Counted from the first letter of the stretch, positions 6,912 to 15,190 are shown. The stretch is DNA of 34,487 bases from Alloprevotella sp. (GCA_017477205.1 JAFUXE010000052.1:1-34487); one strand, 5' to 3'. The notes: generated from the letters alone by a model not told the origin. Numbers and translations are program-made.

Positions 6912-7376
6912 TTATCTCTTGCCCGACGGCGCGGCGTCCTGCAGGTCGTCGAGGCTGAGCGTGCCTTCCACGTTGATGATGGAGAGCTCGCCCGCCTCTT
7001 CGGCGAAGAGGACGTATTCCGTGCGGCCGCCCTGGAGCTTGCGCTGGTAGATGGTCATGCGCTGGCCGCCTTCGTTCACCTTGATGGCGACCTCGTAGTG
7101 CTTCTTCTTGTAGTAGGCTGCGGCTTCGGCGCCGATGGCAGCGGCGGCTTTGGCGTTCTGGGTGCTGAGGATGCGCAGCTGGTCTATCTTGTCGGCCTTC
7201 TTGGCGAAGCCGCTGCCGCTGCCGTGCGGCATCAGGCGGAGCAGGTTTCTGGAGATATAGACGGTGCTGATGCCCTCCTTGCCCTCCCATTTGTCGAAGA
7301 GCGCCTGCTGGGCACGGGCGGCGGAGGCTGTCAGCAGCAGGAGCATGAGGAGCGTGATGTTGCGGATAGTAGTCAT
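6912..7376 (-). CDS. DUF4252 domain protein, secreted or periplasmic
   Basis: This 154-aa protein starts at the ATG at 7376. Upstream in-frame codons overlap the preceding gene and give no signal peptide, whereas this start gives MTTIRNITLLMLLLLTASAARAQ, a clear signal peptide cleaved at about residue 23. The mature part (QALFDKWEGKEGISTVYISR, then QLRILSTQN and LSIINVEGTLSLDDLQD) is the pattern of DUF4252, a Bacteroidetes family of unknown function often found beside ECF sigma factors. It is the last gene of the sigma operon, 13 nt after the putative anti-sigma gene. A second DUF4252 gene opens the same operon, so the two paralogues flank the regulator pair. Confidence 0.85.
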   Translation of the reverse strand: MTTIRNITLLMLLLLTASAARAQQALFDKWEGKEGISTVYISRNLLRLMPHGSGSGFAKKADKIDQLRILSTQNAKAAAAIGAEAAAYYKKKHYEVAIKVNEGGQRMTIYQRKLQGGRTEYVLFAEEAGELSIINVEGTLSLDDLQDAAPSGKR

Positions 7377-7389
7377 GAGTGTCGTGTTT

Positions 7390-7860
7390 TTAGTGGTCTT
7401 CTTTTTGTAGCATGGCGAGGCCTTTGTCGAGGCACTCCGCGAATTTCGCCATGGCTTGCTCGGCCTCCTGCGCGGCACGCTGCGGGTCGTCGTAGGTGTC
7501 GCGCAGGGCCGTCTGCTGCTGCGGCTCTTCGGGCTGGAGGGCTACGGGCAGGATGAAGGCCATGACGATGCAGGCGGCCAGGGCGGCGAACCATCGCCAG
7601 GAGATGCCCCAAGTGCGTTGGCGCGTAGTCTCCTCAACGGCTTCCCAGCGGGAGATGGCGCGCTCCAGTCGCGAGGTATCGAGGGTGGGGCAGGGAGCTT
7701 CCGCTGCCGAGGCGAGGGCTTGGAGGAAGCGTGCGTCGCTGCCTTCATCGAGGACTTCGCGCAGCTGCTGCTCCTCGGCCTCCGTGGTCTGGGCGGCAAG
7801 GTAGCGTTCCAGCAGCTCGTCCACTTGTTTGCTCGTTTGCTTATTTGCTGTTTCTCCCAT
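7390..7860 (-). CDS. Single-pass membrane protein, putative anti-sigma factor
   Basis: I do not recognise the family of this 156-aa protein with confidence. It has a soluble acidic N-terminal part (about 1-85, helix-forming, VDELLERYLAAQTTEAEEQQ), one predicted membrane helix at about 89-107 (FAALAACIVMAFILPVAL), and a C-terminal helical part of about 45 residues that would be periplasmic. This topology, and the start overlapping the end of the sigma gene by 20 nt (translational coupling), fit an anti-sigma factor that holds the ECF sigma at the membrane. The N-terminal segment lacks the zinc-binding HxxxCxxC motif of ZAS anti-sigmas. The role is inferred from context. Confidence 0.7.
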   Translation of the reverse strand: MGETANKQTSKQVDELLERYLAAQTTEAEEQQLREVLDEGSDARFLQALASAAEAPCPTLDTSRLERAISRWEAVEETTRQRTWGISWRWFAALAACIVMAFILPVALQPEEPQQQTALRDTYDDPQRAAQEAEQAMAKFAECLDKGLAMLQKEDH

Positions 7861-8368
7861 AGTTTTCCATTTGTTTGAATTGTTCGCGTAGTTGCTTGCG
7901 GGCGCGGCTCAGCAGGACGCGCACGTTGCCTTCGGTCGTCTGCAGGCTGGCGGCTATCTCGTCGTAGGGCAGCCCCTCCACGTCGCGCAGGGTGACGGCG
8001 AGGCGCCAGGCCTCGGGCAGGCGGCGTATGAGGGCGAGCATCAGCTGCGCCGCGTCGCGCTGTTCAAGGATGTCTTGCAAATCCTCGTAGTCTGTAGGGG
8101 CAGGTTGGTTTAGGACGGCCGACAGGTCTTCGGTTTCGGCGGAGGCGGAGCGCCGCAGGGCGTTGATGTAGAGGTTGCGCACCGTCGCCGTGCAGTAGGC
8201 CGCCGCGTTGCTGCCCACTTCCAGTTTCTCGCGCTTCGTCCACAGCGCGAGGAAGGCTTCCTGCACCAGGTCCTCGGCCTCCTGCACGTTGCCCGTGAGG
8301 TGCCACGCCGTGCGGTGCATGGCCTCGGCCTGCGGCAGGAACAGCTGTTTGAAGTCGGCGGCGGTCAT
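7841..8368 (-). CDS. ECF-type RNA polymerase sigma factor
   Basis: This is a sigma-70 family ECF sigma factor of 175 aa. Region 2 at about 8-75 carries the core-binding and -10 recognition helix (QEAEDLVQEAFLALWTKRE, then VRNLYINALRR). Region 4 at about 105-165 has an HTH (EGLPYDEIAASLQTTEGNVR) ending LLSRARKQLREQF. It has no extra C-terminal domain. It lies in an apparent four-gene operon between a DUF4252 gene (46 nt upstream) and the putative anti-sigma gene (20-nt overlap). A TGTAAC-N17-CGTCTC element upstream of the first gene suggests positive autoregulation. Confidence 0.95.
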   Translation of the reverse strand: MTAADFKQLFLPQAEAMHRTAWHLTGNVQEAEDLVQEAFLALWTKREKLEVGSNAAAYCTATVRNLYINALRRSASAETEDLSAVLNQPAPTDYEDLQDILEQRDAAQLMLALIRRLPEAWRLAVTLRDVEGLPYDEIAASLQTTEGNVRVLLSRARKQLREQFKQMENYGRNSK

Positions 8369-8414
8369 TCTCTTTCGTAACAGGTTAAGGGGCTTGGGCG
8401 GGCAGGGAGCCAGC

Positions 8415-8903
8415 TCAGTTGTTCCCCACGATTTTGTTCCAGTCCTCCTTCTTGAGGCGCCCCGTTAGGCGGACGAGCTGCGCTTCGTCGTCTTCGATGT
8501 TGCGCACGAGCAGTTCCGTCATGCCTTCGTCGTCCATGCGGCAGAGGATGGTGGTGCGCTCGCCGTCCTTGCTGGTATTCACAAGGACTTCATAGCCCAG
8601 CGCCTTGAGGTTGGCCGTCATCTCCTCGAACTTTCCTATCAGCGACTTCTCGCAGCCGTCGAGGTTGAGGACGACGATGCTGTCAAGATTCTTCAGCGCA
8701 GCAATCTTCTCGTCGCCGTCCTTGCCGAAGGACTTGACATCCTTCATCTGCGCCTTCATCTGCTCCATGATGAACTTGCTGGAAATCGCTGTGTACTCCA
8801 CGCCGGGCTTGTCGCGGAAGGCGGCGTAGATTTCGTCCAGCGTCTGTGCCGCTCCCGTAGCGGCCACCAGCAGCATGAGTGCTGCCAAGATACTTTTCTT
8901 CAT
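8415..8903 (-). CDS. DUF4252 domain protein, secreted or periplasmic (first gene of ECF operon)
   Basis: This 162-aa protein starts at the ATG at 8903, which gives the signal peptide MKKSILAALMLLVAATGAAQ. The longer open frame would run through the promoter region. The mature part (TLDEIYAAFRDKPGVEYTAI, then LKNLDSIVVLNLDGCEKS and AQLVRLTGRLKKEDWNKI) fits DUF4252, as does the gene at 6912-7376, although the two share only the general pattern. It is likely translocated and cell-envelope-located. As first gene behind the candidate ECF promoter it may be the main output of the circuit. Its biochemical role is unknown. Confidence 0.85.
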   Translation of the reverse strand: MKKSILAALMLLVAATGAAQTLDEIYAAFRDKPGVEYTAISSKFIMEQMKAQMKDVKSFGKDGDEKIAALKNLDSIVVLNLDGCEKSLIGKFEEMTANLKALGYEVLVNTSKDGERTTILCRMDDEGMTELLVRNIEDDEAQLVRLTGRLKKEDWNKIVGNN

Positions 8904-8955
8904 AGTTGTGTGTTGTTTGATTGTTTTGCTTGATATAGGCATGATTCTATGGTTA

Positions 8956-8984
8956 GAGACGCTGTTTCCATGTTTTTTGTTACA
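8956..8984 (-). promoter_or_regulatory. Candidate ECF sigma-dependent promoter of the DUF4252-sigma operon
   Basis: On the minus strand there is a -35-like TGTAAC (8984-8979), exactly 17 nt, then a -10-like CGTCTC (8961-8956). The TGTAAC/CGTCT pair at this spacing matches the type of promoter recognised by many Bacteroidetes ECF sigma factors (recalled, not searched). It would start transcription about 45-50 nt before the first DUF4252 gene. Confidence 0.55.
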
Positions 8985-9039
8985 TGCGGGGTGCAACTTT
9001 CTTTCCCTTTTTTCATATTTCCCTTGCAGGACCTCGGGC

Positions 9040-9092
9040 AAAAAACGAGAGGGGGGTGTGCCTCACTTCAGAACGTGAAGGCACCCCCCCCC
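9040..9092 (-). terminator. Rho-independent terminator downstream of the small-peptide gene
   Basis: On the minus strand a G/C-rich stem with internal bulges (GGGGGTGCCTTCA pairing with TGAAGTGAGGCACACCCCC) is followed by CTCTCGTTTTTT. It lies about 30 nt after the stop of the 63-aa gene and ends the transcript of the secreted-protein cluster. Confidence 0.65.
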
Positions 9093-9123
9093 AATGATGT
9101 ATGCGCTAGGAAAGGCTCTCTCC

Positions 9124-9315
9124 TTAGTCTTCCCAGTCATCGCTGACGGGGGACCAGCTGAACTGACGGGAGCTGAACTCGCCGTCGAATACATCGTCGC
9201 TTACGGTGATGTCCTGGTCGCCCAGCGTGCTGTCGAAGCGCGAGGCTGCCAGCAGCCGCGTCGGTTCGAATGCGACGCACGTGGTGTCTGGTGCAATATA
9301 TGTCTTCTTTTCCAT
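9124..9315 (-). CDS. Small protein of unknown function (63 aa), Prevotella-type 'KKTYIAP' peptide
   Basis: This is a short gene 30 nt downstream of the 1237-aa secreted protein and ahead of a terminator, so probably cotranscribed. The ATG at 9315 gives MEKKTYIAPDTTCVAFEPTR; a GTG two codons earlier is an alternative. The rest contains LLAASRFDSTLGDQ and an acidic, aromatic tail ending SWSPVSDDWED. I recall many small Prevotella and Bacteroides proteins that start (K)KxYIAP and carry an LLAAS-like stretch before a polar acidic tail, but I know no function for them. There is no conventional signal peptide. Codon use matches the neighbours. Confidence 0.65.
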   Translation of the reverse strand: MEKKTYIAPDTTCVAFEPTRLLAASRFDSTLGDQDITVSDDVFDGEFSSRQFSWSPVSDDWED

Positions 9316-9345
9316 AATCACTCATGTTTTAAGTTGACAGATATA

Positions 9346-12300
9346 CTATTTCAGAACCTTCCTGCTACCGATGATATAGACGCCTTTTGCGGCTGCGTTT
9401 GTGCGCTGTCCCTGGAGGTTGTAGATCCCCGTGGCGTTGCCAAGGATGTTTGCAGCGTCAATGCCCGTCGTGATTTCGCCGTCGGGCAGCATGATGCGGA
9501 TGCCGGAGACCTCTTCCGAGAACTGGATGTAGCCGCGGTAGCCCTTCATCGTTGCAGATGCGGAACCCTTTGCGATGCGGCCGTCGCTTGTCAGGCCGTA
9601 CTTGCCTTCCATCTCGCCAGCCCCCATAGGAGCGTAGGTGCCGTAGAATGTCACCTGCGTGCCTGTCTCGGTGTCTGTATATTGGTCGTTCTTCGTGGCT
9701 GCCGTGATGTTCACGTTCTGCTTGTAGAGAGTGTTGTTTGCGGGTGCCTCAGTGTAAACGATGTAGGCATAGCCTGCGTAGAATGCTGTGGACTCCTTGA
9801 AGCTCAGGGCATTCTGGTTGAAGCCTTTGAGCTCGTAGGCCTTCCAGCCTTCGCCGAAGATAGCCGTCAGGTCGTCGCCATCCATGGGGAACGGCATTGT
9901 GATGGTGTTCCATCCTGCCTTGGCCGTGTACTTCACGACGACGGAAGCCGCAGTGCCGTCTGTCAGGGTTGCTGCCGTTGTCTCGTCAAGGACAAGCGCC
10001 TCTGCCACGGTGACAGCCGCCTTCTCTGTTTCAAGGCTGAGGTCTTCGTTGGCCAGCGTGAAGTAGGCATCGCCGCTGGCGGCTGCATCGGGCGTGAAGG
10101 TGACGGTGAAGGTCTTCGTGCCGTTGGCCTCAAGGGTTTCTACGGCATCGCTGCCGTACTGTGCCTCGCCGATGAAGAACTTGGCGGTCAGGGTCTCTTC
10201 CTTGCCTGCCTTTTCCTCAACGGTGACGGAAGCGGTGTATTCAACGTACTGGTTGCCCGTTGCGGGAATGCTGACGGCGGTGATGGTCACGTCGTGGTCG
10301 GCGGGAGCTTCCTTGAAGCCTGCAAAGTTGTCAAGACCGGCATAGCGGCCCTGGAAGCGCAGGTAGTAGTAGCCGTCGGCAGGAGCGGTGAACGTGTAAG
10401 TGCCGGCAGCGGTGATGGGCGAGCCGTCGATGGCCGTCCAGGTGGTGCGGTCGTTGGAGTACTCAACGGTGAGCTGGTCGCTCGAGTCGGTGCCGTTGCC
10501 TACGTAGAACGACAGGCTCTGGCCTTCGGTTGCCTGAAGGCGCGGCGTGATGAGCGTCGTACCTGCGGTGGTGCCGGCGTAGGCCATGTAGGTGCCGTTG
10601 TTGCCGTAGTTGGAGGTGGAAGCCGTCCAGCCGTCGTTGGTCCAGGTGGCGGGAATGGCACCTTCCTCGAAGTCTTCTTCCCACAGCTCGGGGTCGGCGG
10701 TGGTAGCCGTGGCGGCAATGGTCACGTCGCTGAGGCCGACGGTGGTGGGATGTACGGTGATGGTGGCGCTCTTCTCGCCGTAGTTATCGTCAAACACGAG
10801 GTTGATGTCGAACGTCATGCTCTCACCTGCGCCGAGGCTGAACGCGCTCTCGCTGACGGTGAAGGCTTCGTTGTCGCTCTCGATGGTACCTCCAAGCGTA
10901 CCCGTACCGCTGTTCTCTACGGTGTAGGTCTTGGCGGCGGGCTGTGCCTTAACGCGGCCGAAGGCGGCTGCGTCGGCAGGCGTCACGGTCAGGGCGGGAG
11001 CGTTGGCATTGAGCTGGAAGCCGTTGATGGTGTTCACTGAAACGCTGTAACCCTCGAACTTCAGTTTGTAAGAGCCGGCTGCGATGCCGTCAACATAGAC
11101 AATGGTGTAGGCGGACGTGTTGGCACGCATCACCGTGTTGAAGTCCTTAGCCAATGTCCAGTCGCCGTCGTTACCGGTTGTGGAGGTGTACACCTTGAGT
11201 TCTGCATAGCTGCTGTTTCCTTTGGCTTCAATGGCCATAACGTCGCCCTCGGCGATGGTCAGGGAAGGTGTTACCATTTCGGAGTTACGGCTGGAAGTTC
11301 CAGACGTGTAGTTGCCTGTGGCCACACCGCCGGAGAAAGTCCAGCCAGTGTTTTCCCAATTTTCGGGTTTGGCGTTGTCGTCGAACGTGATGAGCAGGGC
11401 ATCATCGTCGAGCACGTAACCGCTCACGTTGAACGTCTGTGCGTCAAAGCCGTCGGCTGCCACGGTGATGACACCGCTCTGTGCGCCCTTCGTGTCGGCT
11501 GCCAGCGTTACGGTGAAGGAAACCTCGCTCTTCCCGTCAATTGTTGTTGCATTGCCGTCAACGGCTACCGTGAAGGCTGCATTGTCGGACTGGACGCTCA
11601 AGCCTGTGAGTTCGCCCTTACCCGTGTTCTTCACGGTGAAAGGAGCCGACTCCGTAGCACCGGAAATCATACCGAAGTTGTAGTCGGCAGCAGTGAATTC
11701 CATGTTGGGTTCATTGGGCTCTTTGAGACCATAGAAGTCGTCAACATTCACATATACGCCGTAGATGGCGATGTACTTGGCCTCGGCGGGGATGAAGTAA
11801 GTGGCGTCTTTCCAGACGTTATACTCGAACTCGGGCGTCGTACCTGTGGCCTCGGTCCAGTCGGCGTCGCTGCCGTTGCCCGTTGTGGCCCAGTAAACTT
11901 TCAAGTCGCTGGCGCCAAAAGAGCTGTTATAGTTGCGGGCATAGCGGAAGAGGATGTTCTCGCCTTCGCTCTCAACGACACCGGAGCGGATGTAGGAACC
12001 CACATAGCCGCCGCTGTAGCTTGCGTAGTTAATGGTGGCATAACCGGCGGAGGACACGCTCCATCCGTTGTCCATTGTCCACGTGCCGGGCATGGGCTCG
12101 TCGGCAAAGTCGATGAATACCTTGTTGGCATCGCGAATGGTGCCGCTGACGGTAAACTCGACAGGGTCAACGCCGGAAGCGGTTGTGGAGACAATTACCG
12201 TACCCGTAGCCGTGGCATCGGGCATGGTGACGGTGAGCGTCGTCTCACCCTTTGCGGCAACGGTGGTGGCTGCAAGCTCGGCACCGAAACCGGCCGTTGC

Positions 12301-13059
12301 GGAAGCGGAGATGGTGACGGCTTCCGTACCGGGGTTCTTGACGGAGAACGTCTTGGTGGTGCCGGCGGTAGCAAGGCCGAAGTTGTAGGTGTAGGCGGAG
12401 GTCAACTTCGTCGTGCCGTCGTACACAGCCAAGGCGGGGCCAGTGGCTACGTCTTCGTAAGTGAAGGTGGTCTTGGGGATGAAGGCTTTGGCAGAGCCGC
12501 CAATGGCATCGAGCGAAGAGCTGCTGTAACCCTGCCAAGCAGTGTTGCTGCCTTGTCCCACGCCATAGAACTTCATGCTCTTGTAGTTGCCGCCTGTTGT
12601 CTGGTAAATGCCGACCAACAGGTTTCCGCCATTGTAGGTGTAATTGTTGGTGAAGGTGATTTCCATCTCCTTGGAGGCGGAAACGCCCAACCCGTTACCT
12701 TCAAATACGACGGTGGCACCTTCCGTTCCCTGGAAAGCGGTCATCGTCACGTCGGAAACCTCTTTCAGGAATACTTTGAACGTTCCCGTCCAGTTCACGG
12801 AGGCCGTGTTGGAATAGAACTTCAGGGCAGTAAGGGACTTGCCGCTGACTGTAGCAAGGTCTGATGCGGGGATGATGAATTCGCACTTTTGGAAAGCGTC
12901 GCCCCAGTTACCATAGAACGGAACGTAATCGTTCGTGTTCGTCCCGTCGCTGACGGTAATATCGTCAGCTGTGGCTGTTGTCACGCAGAACAGCGAGACA
13001 AGCAGACTCACAAGCAGGGTCTTGCCCCGCTTCGTAAAATGGGAATTTGTCATAAGCAT
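9346..13059 (-). CDS. Large secreted protein with alternating choice-of-anchor D and J type domains
   Basis: This is an extracellular or surface protein of 1237 aa. A signal peptide ends near residue 31 (SLLVSLFCVTTATA). An N-terminal beta-rich domain at about 32-205 is followed by three alternations of an Ig-like choice-of-anchor D type module (starting near 226 NFGLATAGTTKTFSVKN, 460 NFGMISGATESAPFTVKN, 697 FGRVKAQPAAKTYTVEN) with a jelly-roll, cleaved-adhesin/choice-of-anchor J type module (near 323 MPGTWTMDNGWSV, 565 KPENWENTGW, 803 IPATWTNDGW). A CARDB-like segment (about 925-1030), a domain with GWNTITMPFPMDGDDL, and the tail GIYNLQGQRTNAAAKGVYI complete it. A second ATG at 13053 (MTNSHF) is equally plausible as start. 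It probably acts in adhesion or ligand binding. No catalytic motif was seen. Confidence 0.88.
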   Translation of the reverse strand: MLMTNSHFTKRGKTLLVSLLVSLFCVTTATADDITVSDGTNTNDYVPFYGNWGDAFQKCEFIIPASDLATVSGKSLTALKFYSNTASVNWTGTFKVFLKEVSDVTMTAFQGTEGATVVFEGNGLGVSASKEMEITFTNNYTYNGGNLLVGIYQTTGGNYKSMKFYGVGQGSNTAWQGYSSSSLDAIGGSAKAFIPKTTFTYEDVATGPALAVYDGTTKLTSAYTYNFGLATAGTTKTFSVKNPGTEAVTISASATAGFGAELAATTVAAKGETTLTVTMPDATATGTVIVSTTASGVDPVEFTVSGTIRDANKVFIDFADEPMPGTWTMDNGWSVSSAGYATINYASYSGGYVGSYIRSGVVESEGENILFRYARNYNSSFGASDLKVYWATTGNGSDADWTEATGTTPEFEYNVWKDATYFIPAEAKYIAIYGVYVNVDDFYGLKEPNEPNMEFTAADYNFGMISGATESAPFTVKNTGKGELTGLSVQSDNAAFTVAVDGNATTIDGKSEVSFTVTLAADTKGAQSGVITVAADGFDAQTFNVSGYVLDDDALLITFDDNAKPENWENTGWTFSGGVATGNYTSGTSSRNSEMVTPSLTIAEGDVMAIEAKGNSSYAELKVYTSTTGNDGDWTLAKDFNTVMRANTSAYTIVYVDGIAAGSYKLKFEGYSVSVNTINGFQLNANAPALTVTPADAAAFGRVKAQPAAKTYTVENSGTGTLGGTIESDNEAFTVSESAFSLGAGESMTFDINLVFDDNYGEKSATITVHPTTVGLSDVTIAATATTADPELWEEDFEEGAIPATWTNDGWTASTSNYGNNGTYMAYAGTTAGTTLITPRLQATEGQSLSFYVGNGTDSSDQLTVEYSNDRTTWTAIDGSPITAAGTYTFTAPADGYYYLRFQGRYAGLDNFAGFKEAPADHDVTITAVSIPATGNQYVEYTASVTVEEKAGKEETLTAKFFIGEAQYGSDAVETLEANGTKTFTVTFTPDAAASGDAYFTLANEDLSLETEKAAVTVAEALVLDETTAATLTDGTAASVVVKYTAKAGWNTITMPFPMDGDDLTAIFGEGWKAYELKGFNQNALSFKESTAFYAGYAYIVYTEAPANNTLYKQNVNITAATKNDQYTDTETGTQVTFYGTYAPMGAGEMEGKYGLTSDGRIAKGSASATMKGYRGYIQFSEEVSGIRIMLPDGEITTGIDAANILGNATGIYNLQGQRTNAAAKGVYIIGSRKVLK

Positions 13060-13115
13060 TTGTCTTAGTTTTTGATTATTGTGTAATATTCATATTTCGC
13101 AAGCTCCGCAGAAAT

Positions 13116-13302
13116 GGCCTGAAAGGCCAGAAAGCTCATAGTCCAGGGCAGCGCCCTGGGTAAATGTGATGCGCAGCCAACGCCCTGTAAGGGCAAAAGC
13201 ATCATTGGTGAGGTATGGCTTTTGCCCTTTCAGGGCGAGTTTACCCGTTCTCTTGTACCCAGGGCGCTGCCCTGGGCTGGAATCTCGTTGGCCTTTCAGG
13301 CC
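13116..13302. repeat. Composite inverted repeat built of three nested palindromes (REP/BIME-like)
   Basis: Going inward from the left: ggcctgaaaggcc (13116-13128), ccagggcagcgccctgg (13143-13159) and gccctgtaagggc (13182-13194). The mirror on the right is gccctttcagggc (13224-13236), cccagggcgctgccctggg (13258-13276) and ggcctttcaggcc (13290-13302). The inner arms also pair as gggcaaaagc with gcttttgccc (13191-13200 / 13218-13227). The whole lies in the 399-bp gap between two secreted-protein genes. It could fold as one long cruciform or as six small hairpins. It codes for nothing I can support. Confidence 0.85.
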
Positions 13303-13458
13303 GTATCTGCACAGCAATCTCTCCACTTCCGATTTCCGATTATTCTTTACGTCTTTCGTTATTTCTTTTTTTACACGTGGAATAGACAAGCCGGTGGGGT
13401 TAGTGCTCATCAGCTTGCCTATTCAGGTATTAGTCGTAATGTTCTTTCGTAGTGCAGA

Positions 13459-14808
13459 TCAGCGGAGGATCTTCTTGCCGTCTTGGATGAAGACGCCCTT
13501 GGAGGATTGACCAATGACGCGGCGGCCTTGGAGGTCGTAAGTCATGGAGGATTGACCATTGACCACGGTTTCGGGGGTTATGCCCGTGTTCTCGTGATAG
13601 CCGGAGCCGTCGCTGGGGTCGTCACCGTCCACCCACATGGCGGCGAAGCGCCAGCGGTTCTGGATCTTGGAGAGGCGCGTGCCCACACCTGTGTTGATGT
13701 CAACTTCGTAGAGGCAGGTGTCGTACTTGCCGTTTGTGCGCCATTCCTTGTCCGAGAGGTTTGCCCAGGAGCCCCAGTCGTTGATGCCCTTTCCGCTGTT
13801 GTAGAAGCCGTTCCAGTACATCTTGTTGGGGTTGCTCTTGGAGAAGCAGGCACTCTGGCGGCTGACCTGTGAGGCAAAGCCTGTGGCACCTACGGGGTGC
13901 TTGTAGGCGGTATATGTCTCGCCGTCTTCGTCAACGGCCTCGTAGGGAATCTGTACCATGAGACCTGTTTCGAGGTCGAACTCGCAGAGCTGGGCACCCG
14001 TGAGGTTGCCGTTGATGTCCGTGAGGCGGCCGTTCTCATCGTAGGCCTGGCTGCTGCTGCCGCCGCTGGTGAGGGCAAAGGCGCGTCCTTCGCTGTTGAT
14101 GGCGAAGGTGACGAAGTTCTGGTAGTAGAGACCCGGTGTGACGGGCGTCACCTTCATCGTCTTGAGGTCAACGGTGCAGATGGCATAGCCTGCGTCGCCG
14201 TCGGTGAGGTCGTCATCCTGATCGGCGAAGTAGTCGGGGTCGGAGGTTATTTCCTCGGCGAGCTGCTGCCCTGTCAGGTAGAAGAGGCCATATACCTTTC
14301 CGTCCTTCGGGTTGTAGCTCATGCCTGCGCTTTCGAGGTGGTCGCTCTTGGGGCGGATTTCGCTGGAGAGGAGGTCTCCGGTCTTGGCGTCCCACTTGCG
14401 CACGGCAAAGAGTTCCTCGTCCACGGTGGACTGTTCGTCGCGCGACATGACGGTGACAATCTGTCCGTCAACATATACGGCACCGGAGTTGGCGTACATC
14501 AGGTTGAAGTTCGTGGCCCAGGTTGCTATCTCGGGGTCGCTCTTCACCTCGTCGGCATTGATGGCGGGGTCCTTCACGGGCGTGGAGAGCTTGGAGCCGT
14601 CCCACGTCATGCTGTAGAGGCCGTTGTCCACGATGAACACGGCCTTACCCAGGTCGGAATTCCAGCCCACGTAGGTTGATTTCATCTGGTCGCCGTCGTC
14701 GTAGCGATTGTAATGACCAACGGCACGGAGCTTCACGTCTTGTGCGAATGTCGGCAGGGCAAGCGTCGCAAGCACGCCGAACAGTAGTGTACGTACTTTG
14801 TTTGTCAT
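13459..14808 (-). CDS. Secreted protein of unknown function with C-terminal Y-D-x-Q-G-R tail
   Basis: This exported protein of 449 aa starts MTNKVRTLLFGVLATLALPTFAQ, a signal peptide cleaved at about residue 23. The body alternates short beta-type segments reporting on values and labels (AVFIVDNGLYSMTW, LFAVRKWDAKTGDLLSSEI, DGKVYGLFYL, AGYAICTVDLKTMKVTPVTP, LYEVDINTGVGTRLSKI). This is the look of a beta-propeller, probably six or seven blades, but no catalytic residues stand out. It ends MTYDLQGRRVIGQSSKGVFI then QDGKKILR, the tail shared with three other secreted proteins here. It lies 399 bp upstream of the 1237-aa gene on the same strand. The function is unknown. Confidence 0.87.
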   Translation of the reverse strand: MTNKVRTLLFGVLATLALPTFAQDVKLRAVGHYNRYDDGDQMKSTYVGWNSDLGKAVFIVDNGLYSMTWDGSKLSTPVKDPAINADEVKSDPEIATWATNFNLMYANSGAVYVDGQIVTVMSRDEQSTVDEELFAVRKWDAKTGDLLSSEIRPKSDHLESAGMSYNPKDGKVYGLFYLTGQQLAEEITSDPDYFADQDDDLTDGDAGYAICTVDLKTMKVTPVTPGLYYQNFVTFAINSEGRAFALTSGGSSSQAYDENGRLTDINGNLTGAQLCEFDLETGLMVQIPYEAVDEDGETYTAYKHPVGATGFASQVSRQSACFSKSNPNKMYWNGFYNSGKGINDWGSWANLSDKEWRTNGKYDTCLYEVDINTGVGTRLSKIQNRWRFAAMWVDGDDPSDGSGYHENTGITPETVVNGQSSMTYDLQGRRVIGQSSKGVFIQDGKKILR

Positions 14809-15190
14809 TTTCTGTTTATCTGTTTGTATTATTGTTGTTTTGCGGTTGTTGGCGGCGTGGTCTTTGGGGTCACGTTCCTCGCGTGCGCGTGCGCCGTATA
14901 TATTATTGTGTATATATTTGCGTACAGGTACGCGCGCGTGGTGTGAGCGGGCAAATATATGGTGTTTAGTGATAAATCGGCACTTTTCTCCCCAGAAAAG
15001 AGGATAAGATAACGTTATTTTGTGTTAAAAGCTGCATTTTGCAAACACGTAGTTGTCAAAATAGGGGCAAAGGAGAGGGCGGGTTGGCTCGTCGCCTCCG
15101 GGCCGTGAAGCAACAACGCCAGGAAGGCATGCCCGCGGGCATGCCTTCCTGACGCTTTAGGGGAGAGGCGCGGGTTTCCCCGCCACCTTG
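14809..15190. other. 382-bp gap: leader of the 449-aa gene, promoter-like elements, hsp20 terminator region
   Basis: No supportable gene is present. On the minus strand TATATTTG (14959-14952) fits the -7 consensus and would give a leader of about 135 nt for the 449-aa gene. The plus strand carries the same octamer at 14913-14920. The leader contains GC-rich and AT-rich inverted repeats (gcgcgtgcgcc, tatatattattgtgtatata, gcgtacaggtacgc). Positions 15120-15151 hold a perfect palindrome, listed separately. Confidence 0.6.
15120..15151. terminator. Perfect 32-bp palindrome downstream of the small heat-shock gene
   Basis: The left arm caggaaggcatgcccg (15120-15135) is the exact reverse complement of cgggcatgccttcctg (15136-15151). 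The symmetry extends about 6 nt further on each side with a mismatch. It lies 40 nt past the stop of the Hsp20 gene. It could be a terminator, but no T-run follows on the minus strand, so a REP-like role is possible. Confidence 0.55.

Noticed and set aside
9094..11040. 648-codon plus-strand open frame opposite the 1237-aa gene
   Set aside because: It is antisense to repeated beta-domain coding sequence; no start context or domain is visible.
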